Source: JBCCGE01 sp039029455
GTDB lineage: Bacteria; Pseudomonadota; Gammaproteobacteria; Arenicellales; Poriferihabitantaceae
Reading direction: 5' to 3'
DNA length: 64,000 bases
Assembly: GCA_039029455.1 (NCBI GenBank)
Contig: JBCCGE010000004.1
Coordinates: 13,736-77,735, forward strand
In this document: piece after piece, positions 52,591 to 60,948 of the stretch
Position numbering within the stretch: the first letter of the stretch is position 1
Layout: each line of letters begins with the position of its first letter
Made by a program: the position numbers and the translations under genes
Notes under the pieces: generated by a model
What the model was told of the DNA's origin: nothing
Databases searched by the model: none
Seen by the model: only the letters and a program-made list of their open reading frames with translations

Positions 52591-53700
52591 CTAAACCCTG
52601 GCGATAGTCATGTAGGCATGAACGTAGTCCATGCCGTGACCGGACGGATCGTCCAGAACCTGTTGACGATACAGTTCGTAGTAGTCTTCTATCAGCTGAT
52701 TGCGTTCATCGGTGGGTCTCGCCGGGTCCAGCGCGCCCAGAAAAGTGCTCTCATTCCAGGAGCGTATGGTTGGGATGAGACCGTCGGCAAAATTCTTTGT
52801 ATCGTTGTCGGATTCAAACTCAGCAGCAAACGGGCATCGAACCACCGCCGTCTGTATTTTTTCAAGACGCAAACCCGCTCGGTAGCACCGTGAGTCAGTA
52901 TCGACCAGCGGCTCTGAGAACTCTTCTATCGTGTTGTAATATTGCGGCAGTGTCATGCGCGCATATTCGTGCTGTGAAATTCTTTTCTGATCCAGCATCT
53001 GAGACCAGTTGGAATGGAAGGTGTCGAACATATTGATTCCGCCTGTATTCCCAAGATATTGCCCATCGGGATCGATACAAAAATTGACCAGCACCAGACG
53101 ACCACCGGGTTTCAGCTCACGCGCACGACACAGCAGGATGGTTTCCCAGTCTGTACGCGCCTGTTCCGCAAATACCTGCAACTCGCTCTTGCTGGCACCA
53201 ACCATATGAACATGATTGGCAATGTCGCAAGGCTTGCGGCTTAGCCAGTGCATGGCGGTTGCCGAAAAACCGAGATCGACAGATAAGTCCGGTACGCCCT
53301 GCAGATAGAATGATGCGCCTGAGCATGATGGAAAGACATTATTGTGGCGGTTCAGGTACGTATCAAAGTCAGAGATACCGTGAATAATGCCGACAAGAGC
53401 ATTGAAATCATTCCGGGGTTGATCAGAATATGTCACCCGTATTGGTGTCTCTGTCCCGGCCTGCCGCACTTTTTGTATTACCGCCTCGACCATTTGCAGT
53501 GACGTTCCGCCGTCCGCACAACCCATATCGACCATATGAAATTCAGACAGTTCGGGTTCGGGGTTCATGCGATCAATTGCCTCCAGAACCTGAGGAGTGG
53601 CTTTGTCGATGACGTCCTTGGCACCTTTGGTCGCCAGCGAATAGAGTCCGCCGGAGGACATGGTCACGTTATCCGCCTGTGCGGGCGAGTGATCTGACAT
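52591..53700 (-). CDS. SABATH-family SAM-dependent carboxyl methyltransferase
   Basis: 369 residues of the plant-type SABATH family (Methyltransf_7), which methylates carboxyl groups of small acids such as salicylate, benzoate and jasmonate, or nitrogen in caffeine synthesis. Signatures in order: HMVDMGCADGGTSLQM (residues 55-70, SAM site), SDQPRNDFNALV (92-103), GASFYLQGVPDLSVDLGFSATAMHWLS (128-154; family SFYxRLFP...S..SLHWLS), LKPGGRLVLVNF, and an acidic/aromatic C-terminal half. The hydrophobic residues that choose the acid cannot be read by eye. It converges on the TRAP genes and follows the ydbH cluster; a CTGCTGT/ACAGCAG hairpin sits just upstream of the start. Confidence 0.9.
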   Translation of the reverse strand: MSDHSPAQADNVTMSSGGLYSLATKGAKDVIDKATPQVLEAIDRMNPEPELSEFHMVDMGCADGGTSLQMVEAVIQKVRQAGTETPIRVTYSDQPRNDFNALVGIIHGISDFDTYLNRHNNVFPSCSGASFYLQGVPDLSVDLGFSATAMHWLSRKPCDIANHVHMVGASKSELQVFAEQARTDWETILLCRARELKPGGRLVLVNFCIDPDGQYLGNTGGINMFDTFHSNWSQMLDQKRISQHEYARMTLPQYYNTIEEFSEPLVDTDSRCYRAGLRLEKIQTAVVRCPFAAEFESDNDTKNFADGLIPTIRSWNESTFLGALDPARPTDERNQLIEDYYELYRQQVLDDPSGHGMDYVHAYMTIARV

Positions 53701-53712
53701 ATATCGAATTGC

Positions 53713-53736
53713 CTGCTGTATTGTGGAAGACAGCAG
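53713..53736 (-). promoter_or_regulatory. Hairpin in the 5' leader of the SABATH methyltransferase
   Basis: CTGCTGT and ACAGCAG pair across ten bases, ending 13 bases before the ATG (minus strand). A weak AGG lies at its edge, so the stem could influence ribosome access. Only the symmetry is certain. Confidence 0.35.
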
Positions 53737-53826
53737 TTTAAAGTCTGATAAAGCTAAAGTCAGCTCGTTTGCATCAATCCGACAGCGACTGAATCAACTC
53801 GAGACCAGGTCAGAATCGCACCAGAA

Positions 53827-54006
53827 TCAAACCAGAGAAATCAGAACGAACACGAACAAAATTACACCGCCAATTGGCAAAAGCAGACCGCCCCAGTCTT
53901 TTGGAGCATCTTTACTCCTTTCGAGCATGTGTTTAATTCCCGGAAAGAACCAGAGCGCTACAAGCAACGCAATGATTCCAACTGCAAACTGTTCCCAACC
54001 TGCCAT
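53827..54006 (-). CDS. 59-residue two-helix membrane protein
   Basis: A short gene directly downstream of ydbL (27 bases). The product starts MAGWEQFAVGIIALLVALWFF, a first membrane helix, then PGIKHMLERSKDAPKDWGG, a short charged loop, then LLLPIGGVILFVFVLISLV. The hairpin topology with a WG/GLLLPIG motif is well formed and the base use is coding-like; I recall similar small conserved proteins in related bacteria but cannot name a family. The position suggests a link to the YdbH-YnbE-YdbL system or a small envelope partner. Confidence 0.68.
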   Translation of the reverse strand: MAGWEQFAVGIIALLVALWFFPGIKHMLERSKDAPKDWGGLLLPIGGVILFVFVLISLV

Positions 54007-54033
54007 AGACTGATTCTTCGTTTATTTGGCCGA

Positions 54034-54357
54034 CTACTTCTTCTTCCAGCTGCCGCCTATTTTTACGTAGTGGCCCTTGCGGGTCTTATCAATGGCTTTT
54101 TTCCCGGCGATAGCTTCAACCGCTTTAAGAGAGGTTCCGTTTTTCTTAGCGATGCTTTTGTATTTAGCCCGTCGCTGGTCGTTCACTCTTTTTACCAGGG
54201 CAGAAATATCACCTGCCTGTGAACCCACAGGTTCCAGATAACCACTCGGGGTTTCTCCGACCTGGCCGTTACTTTTCGCGGTGTTTAGATTGGCCGCAAT
54301 CGCGCCGTTGAAAGCCATAAACAACGAGAGCAGGACAACTAGAATTTTCGCTTTCAT
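54034..54357 (-). CDS. ydbL: YdbL family (DUF1318) exported protein
   Basis: 107 residues. An N-terminal signal (MKAKILVVLLSLFMAFNGAIAA) is followed by the YdbL-type motif SGYLEPV, then SALVKRVNDQRRAKYKSIAKKNGTSLKAVEAIAGKKAIDKTRKGHYVKIGGSW. YdbL partners YnbE and YdbH, an AsmA-like intermembrane lipid carrier; it is thought to modulate complex assembly. The ATG at 54357 has a perfect GGAGG upstream. A longer reading frame starts in ynbE. Confidence 0.92.
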   Translation of the reverse strand: MKAKILVVLLSLFMAFNGAIAANLNTAKSNGQVGETPSGYLEPVGSQAGDISALVKRVNDQRRAKYKSIAKKNGTSLKAVEAIAGKKAIDKTRKGHYVKIGGSWKKK

Positions 54358-54370
54358 GAGTCGAATCCTC

Positions 54371-54598
54371 CTAAAACAAATCACTGTCTTCACTGAAAAC
54401 ATCTTCAAGGTCTTTCTCAACTTTGACCTTGATTTCATGTTCGATCTTGACATTCAGATTGATGGTTATGGGTTCTTCGGGAGCTGCGACTTTAACCGTA
54501 GGGGCGCAAGCCGTTAGAGCCGCTCCCAGCGCTAGCACATAAAAAAGCCGGGTCGCTCGTACCGATTCCGCGTATGTAAAAGCTAAGATTCGTTTCAT
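54371..54598 (-). CDS. ynbE: YnbE family outer-membrane lipoprotein
   Basis: About 75 residues with a type II signal peptide; the lipobox is LTAC in GAALTACAPTVKV. The mature part has ITINLNVKIEHEIKVKVEKDLEDVF, the conserved beta-strand of YnbE that bridges to YdbH. The start is uncertain: the ATG at 54598 gives this length and one at 54613 adds five residues. Next to ydbH as in E. coli. Confidence 0.9.
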   Translation of the reverse strand: MKRILAFTYAESVRATRLFYVLALGAALTACAPTVKVAAPEEPITINLNVKIEHEIKVKVEKDLEDVFSEDSDLF

Positions 54599-54670
54599 GG
54601 CTGATCCATGCATCCTGAGAGATGCGGTTTCATACGTTTAAACGGGTAACAGGGTTTTGAGACGTTATCA

Positions 54671-57217
54671 TCAGTTGGACTGTTGATAAGACTCCTGCAC
54701 CTTTTCATCAATTCTATCATTCAGACTATTGGCGTATCGAAGGCTTTCAAGCAGATCGAATACATTTTGCTCGGTGTTCACATTGAGATGAACCGCGCGG
54801 TCCGGATCCACATTGGGACTGATTCCTTTGAGTTTAAAATCAACATAAAGTTGCCCGTCCGGATCAAATGCCGCGTCGGCCGTAAATGAGTCGTATCGAA
54901 AATCTTCAAGTGCTTTCAGTACAACATCAGTGAACAGATTGTTCGCGGCACCAAAGGAGTCCGCGTCAAGTGTCAGTTGAATTCGGCCTCCGTCATCCGC
55001 GTTCCAAAGTGCTCCATCTGCCACGCGAATTTCCCCATCAGTAAAACTGACCGGGATGGTTCCGCTTATGCTGCCCTCGGCGCGCAATCCATCCAGATTT
55101 TGAGTGTCGACGAGGTTTTGCAGGTTCAACTGGTGTATTTCGATTGGAATACTTGCCTCTATCGGTTGCAGAAAGACGTCGAACGGTGCGGCCAGAACTT
55201 CGCCGTCAAATGCTTCGGCGCTGAGCGAATCTACGGTGATCCGATCTGGTCTTATGTTCAAGTCGGTCTGCAGTTTGTTCAATGTAACGCCTGACTCTAG
55301 TTGATCGACATTAATCTGCGCTGAACCGGAAAGCTGCCCGGTCTGGCGCCATGAAAGGCTGCTGCGCAGCTCAAGACCCTGGATCCGGCTACCTTTTGCC
55401 AGTACGTCAACTTCTCGAATTTCGATGTCAGCCTGCAACGACGTCTGAGTGTCCGGACTGTGATTAATTCGAAATGAGCCCATGAGATATCCGGAATCGA
55501 ATGACACATTCTCGTAATTTGTTTCTGAGGGCAACAGACTATTGGTGAGAAGGTGGTCCCAGAGCGTCTCAATCGGAAGGGGGGAATCAACGTGGACTGC
55601 TCCGTTCCCGCGACGTGAAGCATAGTCAAGGGTATAGTCATAAATGAAACGTTGCTCAAGATCTTCCAGGGTGCCATCCCCCTTTAGTTGGACTTCTCTG
55701 ACTGTGTGGATTAAACCCAAAGTCAGGTCGGAAAAATCAAATGCACCCTCGTCTGTCTCAACGGAAACTGTAGAAAAATGCGTCGCAACCTCTGCGTTTT
55801 GTGCGGTCAGTGTGACATCTTTCAATACGATTTCCCCTATTGAGATAGCTGTGTCATTGATGCGCGCTGAAAATGGCGAAATCTCCCATCTGTTGTCTGG
55901 AAATGAAATAGAACCGTCTGTAATACGCAATCTATTGTCATGAGCCGGTTGGACGCGCACCGGGCCCATCACCACAGAATCCGCGGGTATTATTTTCTCC
56001 GCCTGAATTGCTGAGCCGTCTTCAAGAATGATATCCAGTGAATTTTCGTTGATCGACAGACTGCCCTTGACTTCGAAATCCGGATTTTCGGCGACAACAT
56101 CGAGAGCTTTGGTACTTTCTGCAGTTAGTGGCAACAAAAAAGATAAGGCCTGAACATTAATCCGATCACGTTCATATCCAAGGTTGATATCAACAGATCC
56201 CGAGCTAATTGTGGGTCTGGAAACATTAATGGAGTTTCCAAAAACCAATTGTGCGGTCGACTCGATCTGATCCAACGAAACTTTTGTTGTAGATCCCGAT
56301 GCATTCTCGTTCGTATGCAAGTTGTAGCGGAATCCCAAATTCAGATCGGAAACCGAAGCACTGAAGATTTCTAATGACGGTGTCGAAAAAAAACCACTTC
56401 CAGTCAGCACGTTACTGGTGAGCTGCGCATCGATGTCAAATGACAGAGATTCCGACAGAAACTCTGCAAAGTCGACTGGCAATAAATGACCCAAATGTTC
56501 TCGAACGTTGTCTGGATTTATAGCACCCTGAATCGAAAGCTGATTAAGTGCCCTAGTGGCGGTGAACTCGAAGAGAGGGTGTGCTCCGTCGCGAATATCG
56601 CCATAAATGCGATTTTCAGATTCATCAAGCTTAAAAGCTATCTCTGGTAATTCTGCGCCTCCGATCCGGATTTCCTTTTTTGGTTCCGACTCCAAATATA
56701 CCGTGAGATCATTCAATGTCACGGGGGCTTCGTCGTTGATTTCGATGTTTAGCTTGTTTACTCTGAATTCTCTGAACGGTAGCGCTGCGTTGAGAGCTGA
56801 GTCAAATCCGGACACGATGGTTTGAAATATTTGCTCCAGTTCCAGCTTTGAGTGTTCTGCAGAATCTGCAGATGTAAATCGGACGTTGATATTTTCAACG
56901 GTGCCTGAGTTAACTTTAGATTTCTTGAGCAGATCGCCGTCGTACTGAAGCTTCAAATGTTCTATGTCGACTGCGAATGTGGTATTTCTGTCTTGATTTT
57001 CCAAAAAAAGGGCGCTGACATGAGTGTCGGCAAAGCCAATGTGGTCAATGCGCAATTTTGTTACGGTCAACTGGTGATGTTTAAAAACCTGCCGGAGCGC
57101 AATTTCAGCGATTGTATCTCTCCAATACCCTATTGAGACCATCACAGCGCCCGCAATAAGCAACCAGAGTAAAAACCTGAAGGGAATGAACGAATGCAGT
57201 TTCAGGGATTGAGACAA
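54671..57217 (-). CDS. ydbH: AsmA-like intermembrane lipid transport protein YdbH
   Basis: 848 residues: one N-terminal membrane helix (about 12-31), then a long beta-rich periplasmic part. E. coli YdbH, with TamB and YhdP, bridges the envelope and supports phospholipid transport to the outer membrane, working with YnbE. Recognisable regions are the N-terminal VTKLRIDHIGFADTHVSALFLENQ, a C-terminal DGLRAEGSISGTIPVSFTDGEIRVADGALWNADDGGRIQL, and DADSFGAANNLFTDVVLKALEDFRYDSF. It follows xni by 14 bases; ynbE, ydbL and the small protein follow. Confidence 0.9.
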   Translation of the reverse strand: MSQSLKLHSFIPFRFLLWLLIAGAVMVSIGYWRDTIAEIALRQVFKHHQLTVTKLRIDHIGFADTHVSALFLENQDRNTTFAVDIEHLKLQYDGDLLKKSKVNSGTVENINVRFTSADSAEHSKLELEQIFQTIVSGFDSALNAALPFREFRVNKLNIEINDEAPVTLNDLTVYLESEPKKEIRIGGAELPEIAFKLDESENRIYGDIRDGAHPLFEFTATRALNQLSIQGAINPDNVREHLGHLLPVDFAEFLSESLSFDIDAQLTSNVLTGSGFFSTPSLEIFSASVSDLNLGFRYNLHTNENASGSTTKVSLDQIESTAQLVFGNSINVSRPTISSGSVDINLGYERDRINVQALSFLLPLTAESTKALDVVAENPDFEVKGSLSINENSLDIILEDGSAIQAEKIIPADSVVMGPVRVQPAHDNRLRITDGSISFPDNRWEISPFSARINDTAISIGEIVLKDVTLTAQNAEVATHFSTVSVETDEGAFDFSDLTLGLIHTVREVQLKGDGTLEDLEQRFIYDYTLDYASRRGNGAVHVDSPLPIETLWDHLLTNSLLPSETNYENVSFDSGYLMGSFRINHSPDTQTSLQADIEIREVDVLAKGSRIQGLELRSSLSWRQTGQLSGSAQINVDQLESGVTLNKLQTDLNIRPDRITVDSLSAEAFDGEVLAAPFDVFLQPIEASIPIEIHQLNLQNLVDTQNLDGLRAEGSISGTIPVSFTDGEIRVADGALWNADDGGRIQLTLDADSFGAANNLFTDVVLKALEDFRYDSFTADAAFDPDGQLYVDFKLKGISPNVDPDRAVHLNVNTEQNVFDLLESLRYANSLNDRIDEKVQESYQQSN

Positions 57218-57231
57218 ATGGTTTTGATACT

Positions 57232-58023
57232 TTATTCAGGCTGATATCGATACTGGTTCAGGTTTATTCCAAGATCAATATCATTTTTCAGAGTGAACAG
57301 TTTAAGCGCCAGTGCTGCGTCCTCTTTACCGGAAAATAACTTGCTGCCGAGTTTGCCCGGAATTTTGTCGGCCGCTTCAAGAATTGACGGGACGCTGCCA
57401 TAGTCCATAATCAACTTTGCTGCAGTGCGTTTTCCTATGGTTGGGATGCCAGGAATCGACACGGTGCTATCACCCGCCAGTGCCAGCATATGGGGAATTT
57501 GCCAGGGCTTGATTCCAAACTTTGCCTGAACCATGTCGGCGTCCAGATATCGCTGAGAAAAATGATCGAAAACAGTAATCGTAGGTGAAAGCAGTTGGCA
57601 GTAGTTTCGATCTGTTGACAATATGACACATTGACCATGGTGCAGACCGACTTTGGTGGCAACGGTTGCGATAATGTCGTCAGCTTCATAACCCATCAGT
57701 GAAAAGCTGTTGCACCCGACAGATGCGAAACTCTTCTCGACCTCGTTCATGCTGGATCGGACGTCTTCGGGAGTAGCGCGTCTTTTGATTTTATAGTCCG
57801 GAAAAAGTCGGTGTCTCCATGTTGGTCCGCTTTGCTCGAAGACAACGATGACGTGACTGGGTGAGTGCAGGCGCAGAGCACGCTGCAGTGATCGTGTGAC
57901 AGAGAGGACATAGCCTGAACGATCAAATTCACGGTCGTTTTTTTCAGGGTTGCTCTCGGGCTTGGGAAGGGCCGCAAAAATACGTCTGACAAGGTTCAGT
58001 CCGTCAACCAATAGAAGCTTCAT
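57232..58023 (-). CDS. xni: Flap endonuclease Xni
   Basis: A 263-residue 5'-3' nuclease related to the N-terminal domain of DNA polymerase I. It has the acidic active-site residues in LLLVDGLNLVRR, VIVVFEQSGPTWRHRLFPDYKIKR, YEADDIIATVATKV and LSTDRNYCQLL, and the helix-three-turn DNA-binding segment VSIPGIPTIGKRTAAKLI. Xni-type stand-alone nucleases act at flaps and contribute to viability when polA is impaired. It lies between folE and ydbH. Confidence 0.92.
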   Translation of the reverse strand: MKLLLVDGLNLVRRIFAALPKPESNPEKNDREFDRSGYVLSVTRSLQRALRLHSPSHVIVVFEQSGPTWRHRLFPDYKIKRRATPEDVRSSMNEVEKSFASVGCNSFSLMGYEADDIIATVATKVGLHHGQCVILSTDRNYCQLLSPTITVFDHFSQRYLDADMVQAKFGIKPWQIPHMLALAGDSTVSIPGIPTIGKRTAAKLIMDYGSVPSILEAADKIPGKLGSKLFSGKEDAALALKLFTLKNDIDLGINLNQYRYQPE

Positions 58024-58059
58024 TGCCTTTAAGTTTTTAATCGCCGTTCATTGCAACGA

Positions 58060-58620
58060 CTAGCTGCTGACAAGATTCAGAAACTCCGTGCGCGTTCGAT
58101 AATCGCTTCTGAACGTTCCCAGCATCATCGATGTTTTCATAACGGAATTCTGTTTTTCGACACCCCGCATCATCATGCAAAAATGTTTTGCTTCGACAAT
58201 TACGCCGACACCTCTGGCCCCGGTGACTTCTTCAACGGCACGGGCAATCTGCTCGGTCAGGTTTTCCTGAATCTGTAATCGGCGCGCATACATGTCTGTA
58301 ATTCGCGCCATCTTTGACAAGCCAACAACCTTGCCCTCGGGGAGATAAGCAATATGACACTTGCCCACGAATGGCAGCAGGTGGTGTTCGCACATGGAGT
58401 AGAGTTCTATATCTTTAACAATAACCATCTGGTCATTGTCGGATTCGAATATGGCTCCGTTGACTACGGTATCCAGTTTCTGCCGATATCCCTGGGTCAA
58501 ATACTCAAGTGCTTTGGCGGCTCTCAGTGGAGTGTTCTGCAAACCATCACGTTTTGGGTCTTCCCCAACTTCTTTGAGTAGTGATTTGTAGTGTCTGGAA
58601 ATCTTGTCGATATCTGGCAT
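58060..58620 (-). CDS. folE: GTP cyclohydrolase I
   Basis: First enzyme of tetrahydrofolate synthesis. The 186-residue FolE has the zinc site Cys77 (in SMCEHHLLPF, with His80) and Cys148 (in KHFCMM), the GKCHIAYLPEGKVVGLSKMAR segment, and the C-terminal TEFLNLV. It is first in the minus-strand run folE-xni-ydbH-ynbE-ydbL. Confidence 0.97.
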   Translation of the reverse strand: MPDIDKISRHYKSLLKEVGEDPKRDGLQNTPLRAAKALEYLTQGYRQKLDTVVNGAIFESDNDQMVIVKDIELYSMCEHHLLPFVGKCHIAYLPEGKVVGLSKMARITDMYARRLQIQENLTEQIARAVEEVTGARGVGVIVEAKHFCMMMRGVEKQNSVMKTSMMLGTFRSDYRTRTEFLNLVSS

Positions 58621-58768
58621 TTTTTCAACAGTGGGCAGTAAATAGCCGGTTTATATCAGAATTTTACCATTTGGTATTCGCTTCCCGCGCCCCTCGTGGT
58701 TGGTGCAACGCGGGCTTTGCAGTTATCATCCTTGGTTTGATACAACATTTTCTATTGAGCACAATCTT

Positions 58769-59314
58769 ATGAACATATTGAGTGAAATACTCGGGTCCGG
58801 AAATCAGCAGACTATTTCCAATATTGCGCGGCAAATGGGTATGAGCGAGCAAGAGGCCCAACGTGGATTGGCTGGTGTTTTGCCCTCACTGATGAAAGGC
58901 ATGAAAAACAACGTTTCAACAGCTGATGGTGAAAGAGCGTTGCTTGATGCGATTGAGCGAGGGGACCATTCGCGGTACCTCGACAACAATTTTGAATACT
59001 CTGATCAGGCTGCGGTTGATGATGGCAACGGTATTTTAGGGCATTTGCTCGGCGGCAAAGATCGCAGTCGTGAAGTCGCCACACAGGCGTCCGAGGCAAC
59101 CGGACTATCCTCTGGTCTGCTGAAAAAGCTGCTGCCTATAGCGGCTACTGTGCTGATGGGTACACTGGGGCGCAAACAGTCCGGTGGTCTGCTCGGTTCG
59201 CTGTTGGGAGGCGGGCAGGCTAAAAAAAGCAGCGGCCTGATGGGCTTGCTTGATTTTGACAACGACGGATCGATTGCGGACGATGTGTTTAAGTTAGCGA
59301 TGAAGTTTTTTTGA
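58769..59314 (+). CDS. DUF937 family protein
   Basis: 181 residues. The start at 58769 opens MNILSEILGSGNQQTISNIARQMGMSEQEAQRGLAGVLPSLMKGM, the DUF937 N-terminal helical repeat; then VATQASEATGLSSGLLKKLLPIAATVLMGTLGR and Gly-rich GGLLGSLLGGGQ. The C-terminal GLMGLLDFDNDGSIADDVFKLAMKFF resembles a metal-binding EF-hand-like DxDNDG loop. Function unknown. Divergent from folE, 68 bases before the YjgR gene. Confidence 0.85.
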   Translation: MNILSEILGSGNQQTISNIARQMGMSEQEAQRGLAGVLPSLMKGMKNNVSTADGERALLDAIERGDHSRYLDNNFEYSDQAAVDDGNGILGHLLGGKDRSREVATQASEATGLSSGLLKKLLPIAATVLMGTLGRKQSGGLLGSLLGGGQAKKSSGLMGLLDFDNDGSIADDVFKLAMKFF

Positions 59315-59382
59315 TCCGCGGGGAATCCTGGCGATCTATATCGCTGAATTAAAAATTACCGAACCGAACTGATTTCCAGAAT

Positions 59383-60948
59383 ATGACGACTGACAACAGC
59401 CTGCTAATCGGAGGCAAAAACCAACAACAAGTGCGCATGCCAACCAGCATGGCCAATCGCCATGGCATGATTGCCGGCGCAACGGGTACCGGGAAAACGG
59501 TGACGATGCAGATTATGGCGGAGGAGTTCTCGAAAGCCGGAGTCCCTGTTTTGATGGCCGATGTCAAAGGCGACGTTTCCGGTCTGGCCTGTGCCGCCAG
59601 TTCGCATCCGAAAATAGATGAGAGAATTGAGGCGATCGGAATTTCGGATTATCAGTCTCTGGCTAACCCGGTGGTATTCTGGGATTTGTACGGGAAGCTG
59701 GGTCACCCGGTACGTGCGACGGTGTCAGAACTGGGGCCGCTACTGCTGTCAAACCTGATGGCACTAAATGAGACGCAGACGGGCGTGCTGTACGCTGCGT
59801 TCAAAATTGCTGACGATAATGGTCTGCTGCTTCTCGATCTTGAAGACCTTCAGTCGCTTCTTGGCTGGATGGCAGACAATGCTTCGGAACTTCGCGGTGA
59901 ATACGGCAACTTTACCTCTGCCAGCATTGGTGCGATACAGCGGGATCTGCTGGTGCTGGAAGAACAGGATGCCGAAGTATTTCTCGGGGAGCCCGTACTG
60001 CAGCTCGACGATTTGATGAAGATGGACTTTTCGGGGCGCGGTGTCGTCAACGTACTGGACGTGACCACGATCATTTCTCGCGGTCCGCGTCTTTACGCGA
60101 CCTTCCTGCTGTGGCTGATGGCTGAACTGTTTGAAAACATGCCGGAGGTGGGTGATGCGGATAAACCCAAATTCGTGATGTTTTTCGATGAGGCCCATCT
60201 TTTATTTGACGATGCACCAAAAGCGCTGGTTGATAAAATTGAGCAGGTGGTGCGACTGATCCGCTCAAAGGGTGTAGGCGTCTACTTTGTCAGTCAAAGT
60301 CCTCTCGATATACCTGAGGATGTTCTCGGTCAACTCGGGCTCAAGATCCAGCATGCGCTGCGTGCATTCACGCCAAAAGAGCGCGAAGCAGTATCGGTTG
60401 TGGCAGAGAATTTTCGCGAGAATCCGGACATTGATACCGAAGCGGTGATCACCGAGTTGGGGGTAGGGGAGGCTCTGGTGTCGGTACTGGATGAGGAGGG
60501 TATCCCAACGCCGGTGGAGCAGATTTTGATTCGACCACCGCAGTCACGGATCGGCCCGGCCAGCCCTGAAGAACGCACTGAGCAGATAAAGCGTTCTCCA
60601 ATTGGCAACAAATATGACGACGCCGAAAACCGTGAGTCGGCTATGGAAACACTTAAAGTGCGTGCGGAAGAGCAAATGCGCAAAGCCGAGGAGGAAGAGG
60701 CCAGAATAGCTGCAGAAAAAGAAGCGGCGCGTCAGGCCAAAGAAGCGGAACGCGCTGCCAAGGCGGCAGAGAAAGAGCGTGTGCGTAAAGAGAGGGAAGA
60801 GGAGCGCGAGGCGCGTCGCAAAGCCCGAGGCAGTGGCCGCCAGACTGCCAGCGAAGCCATGATGAAGAGCATCGCACGATCAGTTGGTACTCAACTGGGC
60901 CGCAAAGTTGTCAGAGGGATACTGGGCTCGTTATTTGGAGGTCGTTAA
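59383..60948 (+). CDS. YjgR-type HerA/FtsK-like ATPase (DUF853)
   Basis: 521 residues. P-loop GATGTGKTVTMQ at 32-43, then MADVKGDVSGLA, the DUF853 region ISRGPRLYATFLLWLMAELFENMPEVGD, Walker B FVMFFDEAHLLFDDAP and VYFVSQSPLDIPEDVLGQLGLKIQHALRAFTPKE. A charged coiled-coil rich in Ala, Glu, Lys and Arg runs from about 425 to 485, followed by a Gly-rich end. It is a putative DNA-translocating or protein-remodelling ATPase with no assigned role. Its TAA touches the TTG of the next gene. Confidence 0.92.
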   Translation: MTTDNSLLIGGKNQQQVRMPTSMANRHGMIAGATGTGKTVTMQIMAEEFSKAGVPVLMADVKGDVSGLACAASSHPKIDERIEAIGISDYQSLANPVVFWDLYGKLGHPVRATVSELGPLLLSNLMALNETQTGVLYAAFKIADDNGLLLLDLEDLQSLLGWMADNASELRGEYGNFTSASIGAIQRDLLVLEEQDAEVFLGEPVLQLDDLMKMDFSGRGVVNVLDVTTIISRGPRLYATFLLWLMAELFENMPEVGDADKPKFVMFFDEAHLLFDDAPKALVDKIEQVVRLIRSKGVGVYFVSQSPLDIPEDVLGQLGLKIQHALRAFTPKEREAVSVVAENFRENPDIDTEAVITELGVGEALVSVLDEEGIPTPVEQILIRPPQSRIGPASPEERTEQIKRSPIGNKYDDAENRESAMETLKVRAEEQMRKAEEEEARIAAEKEAARQAKEAERAAKAAEKERVRKEREEEREARRKARGSGRQTASEAMMKSIARSVGTQLGRKVVRGILGSLFGGR

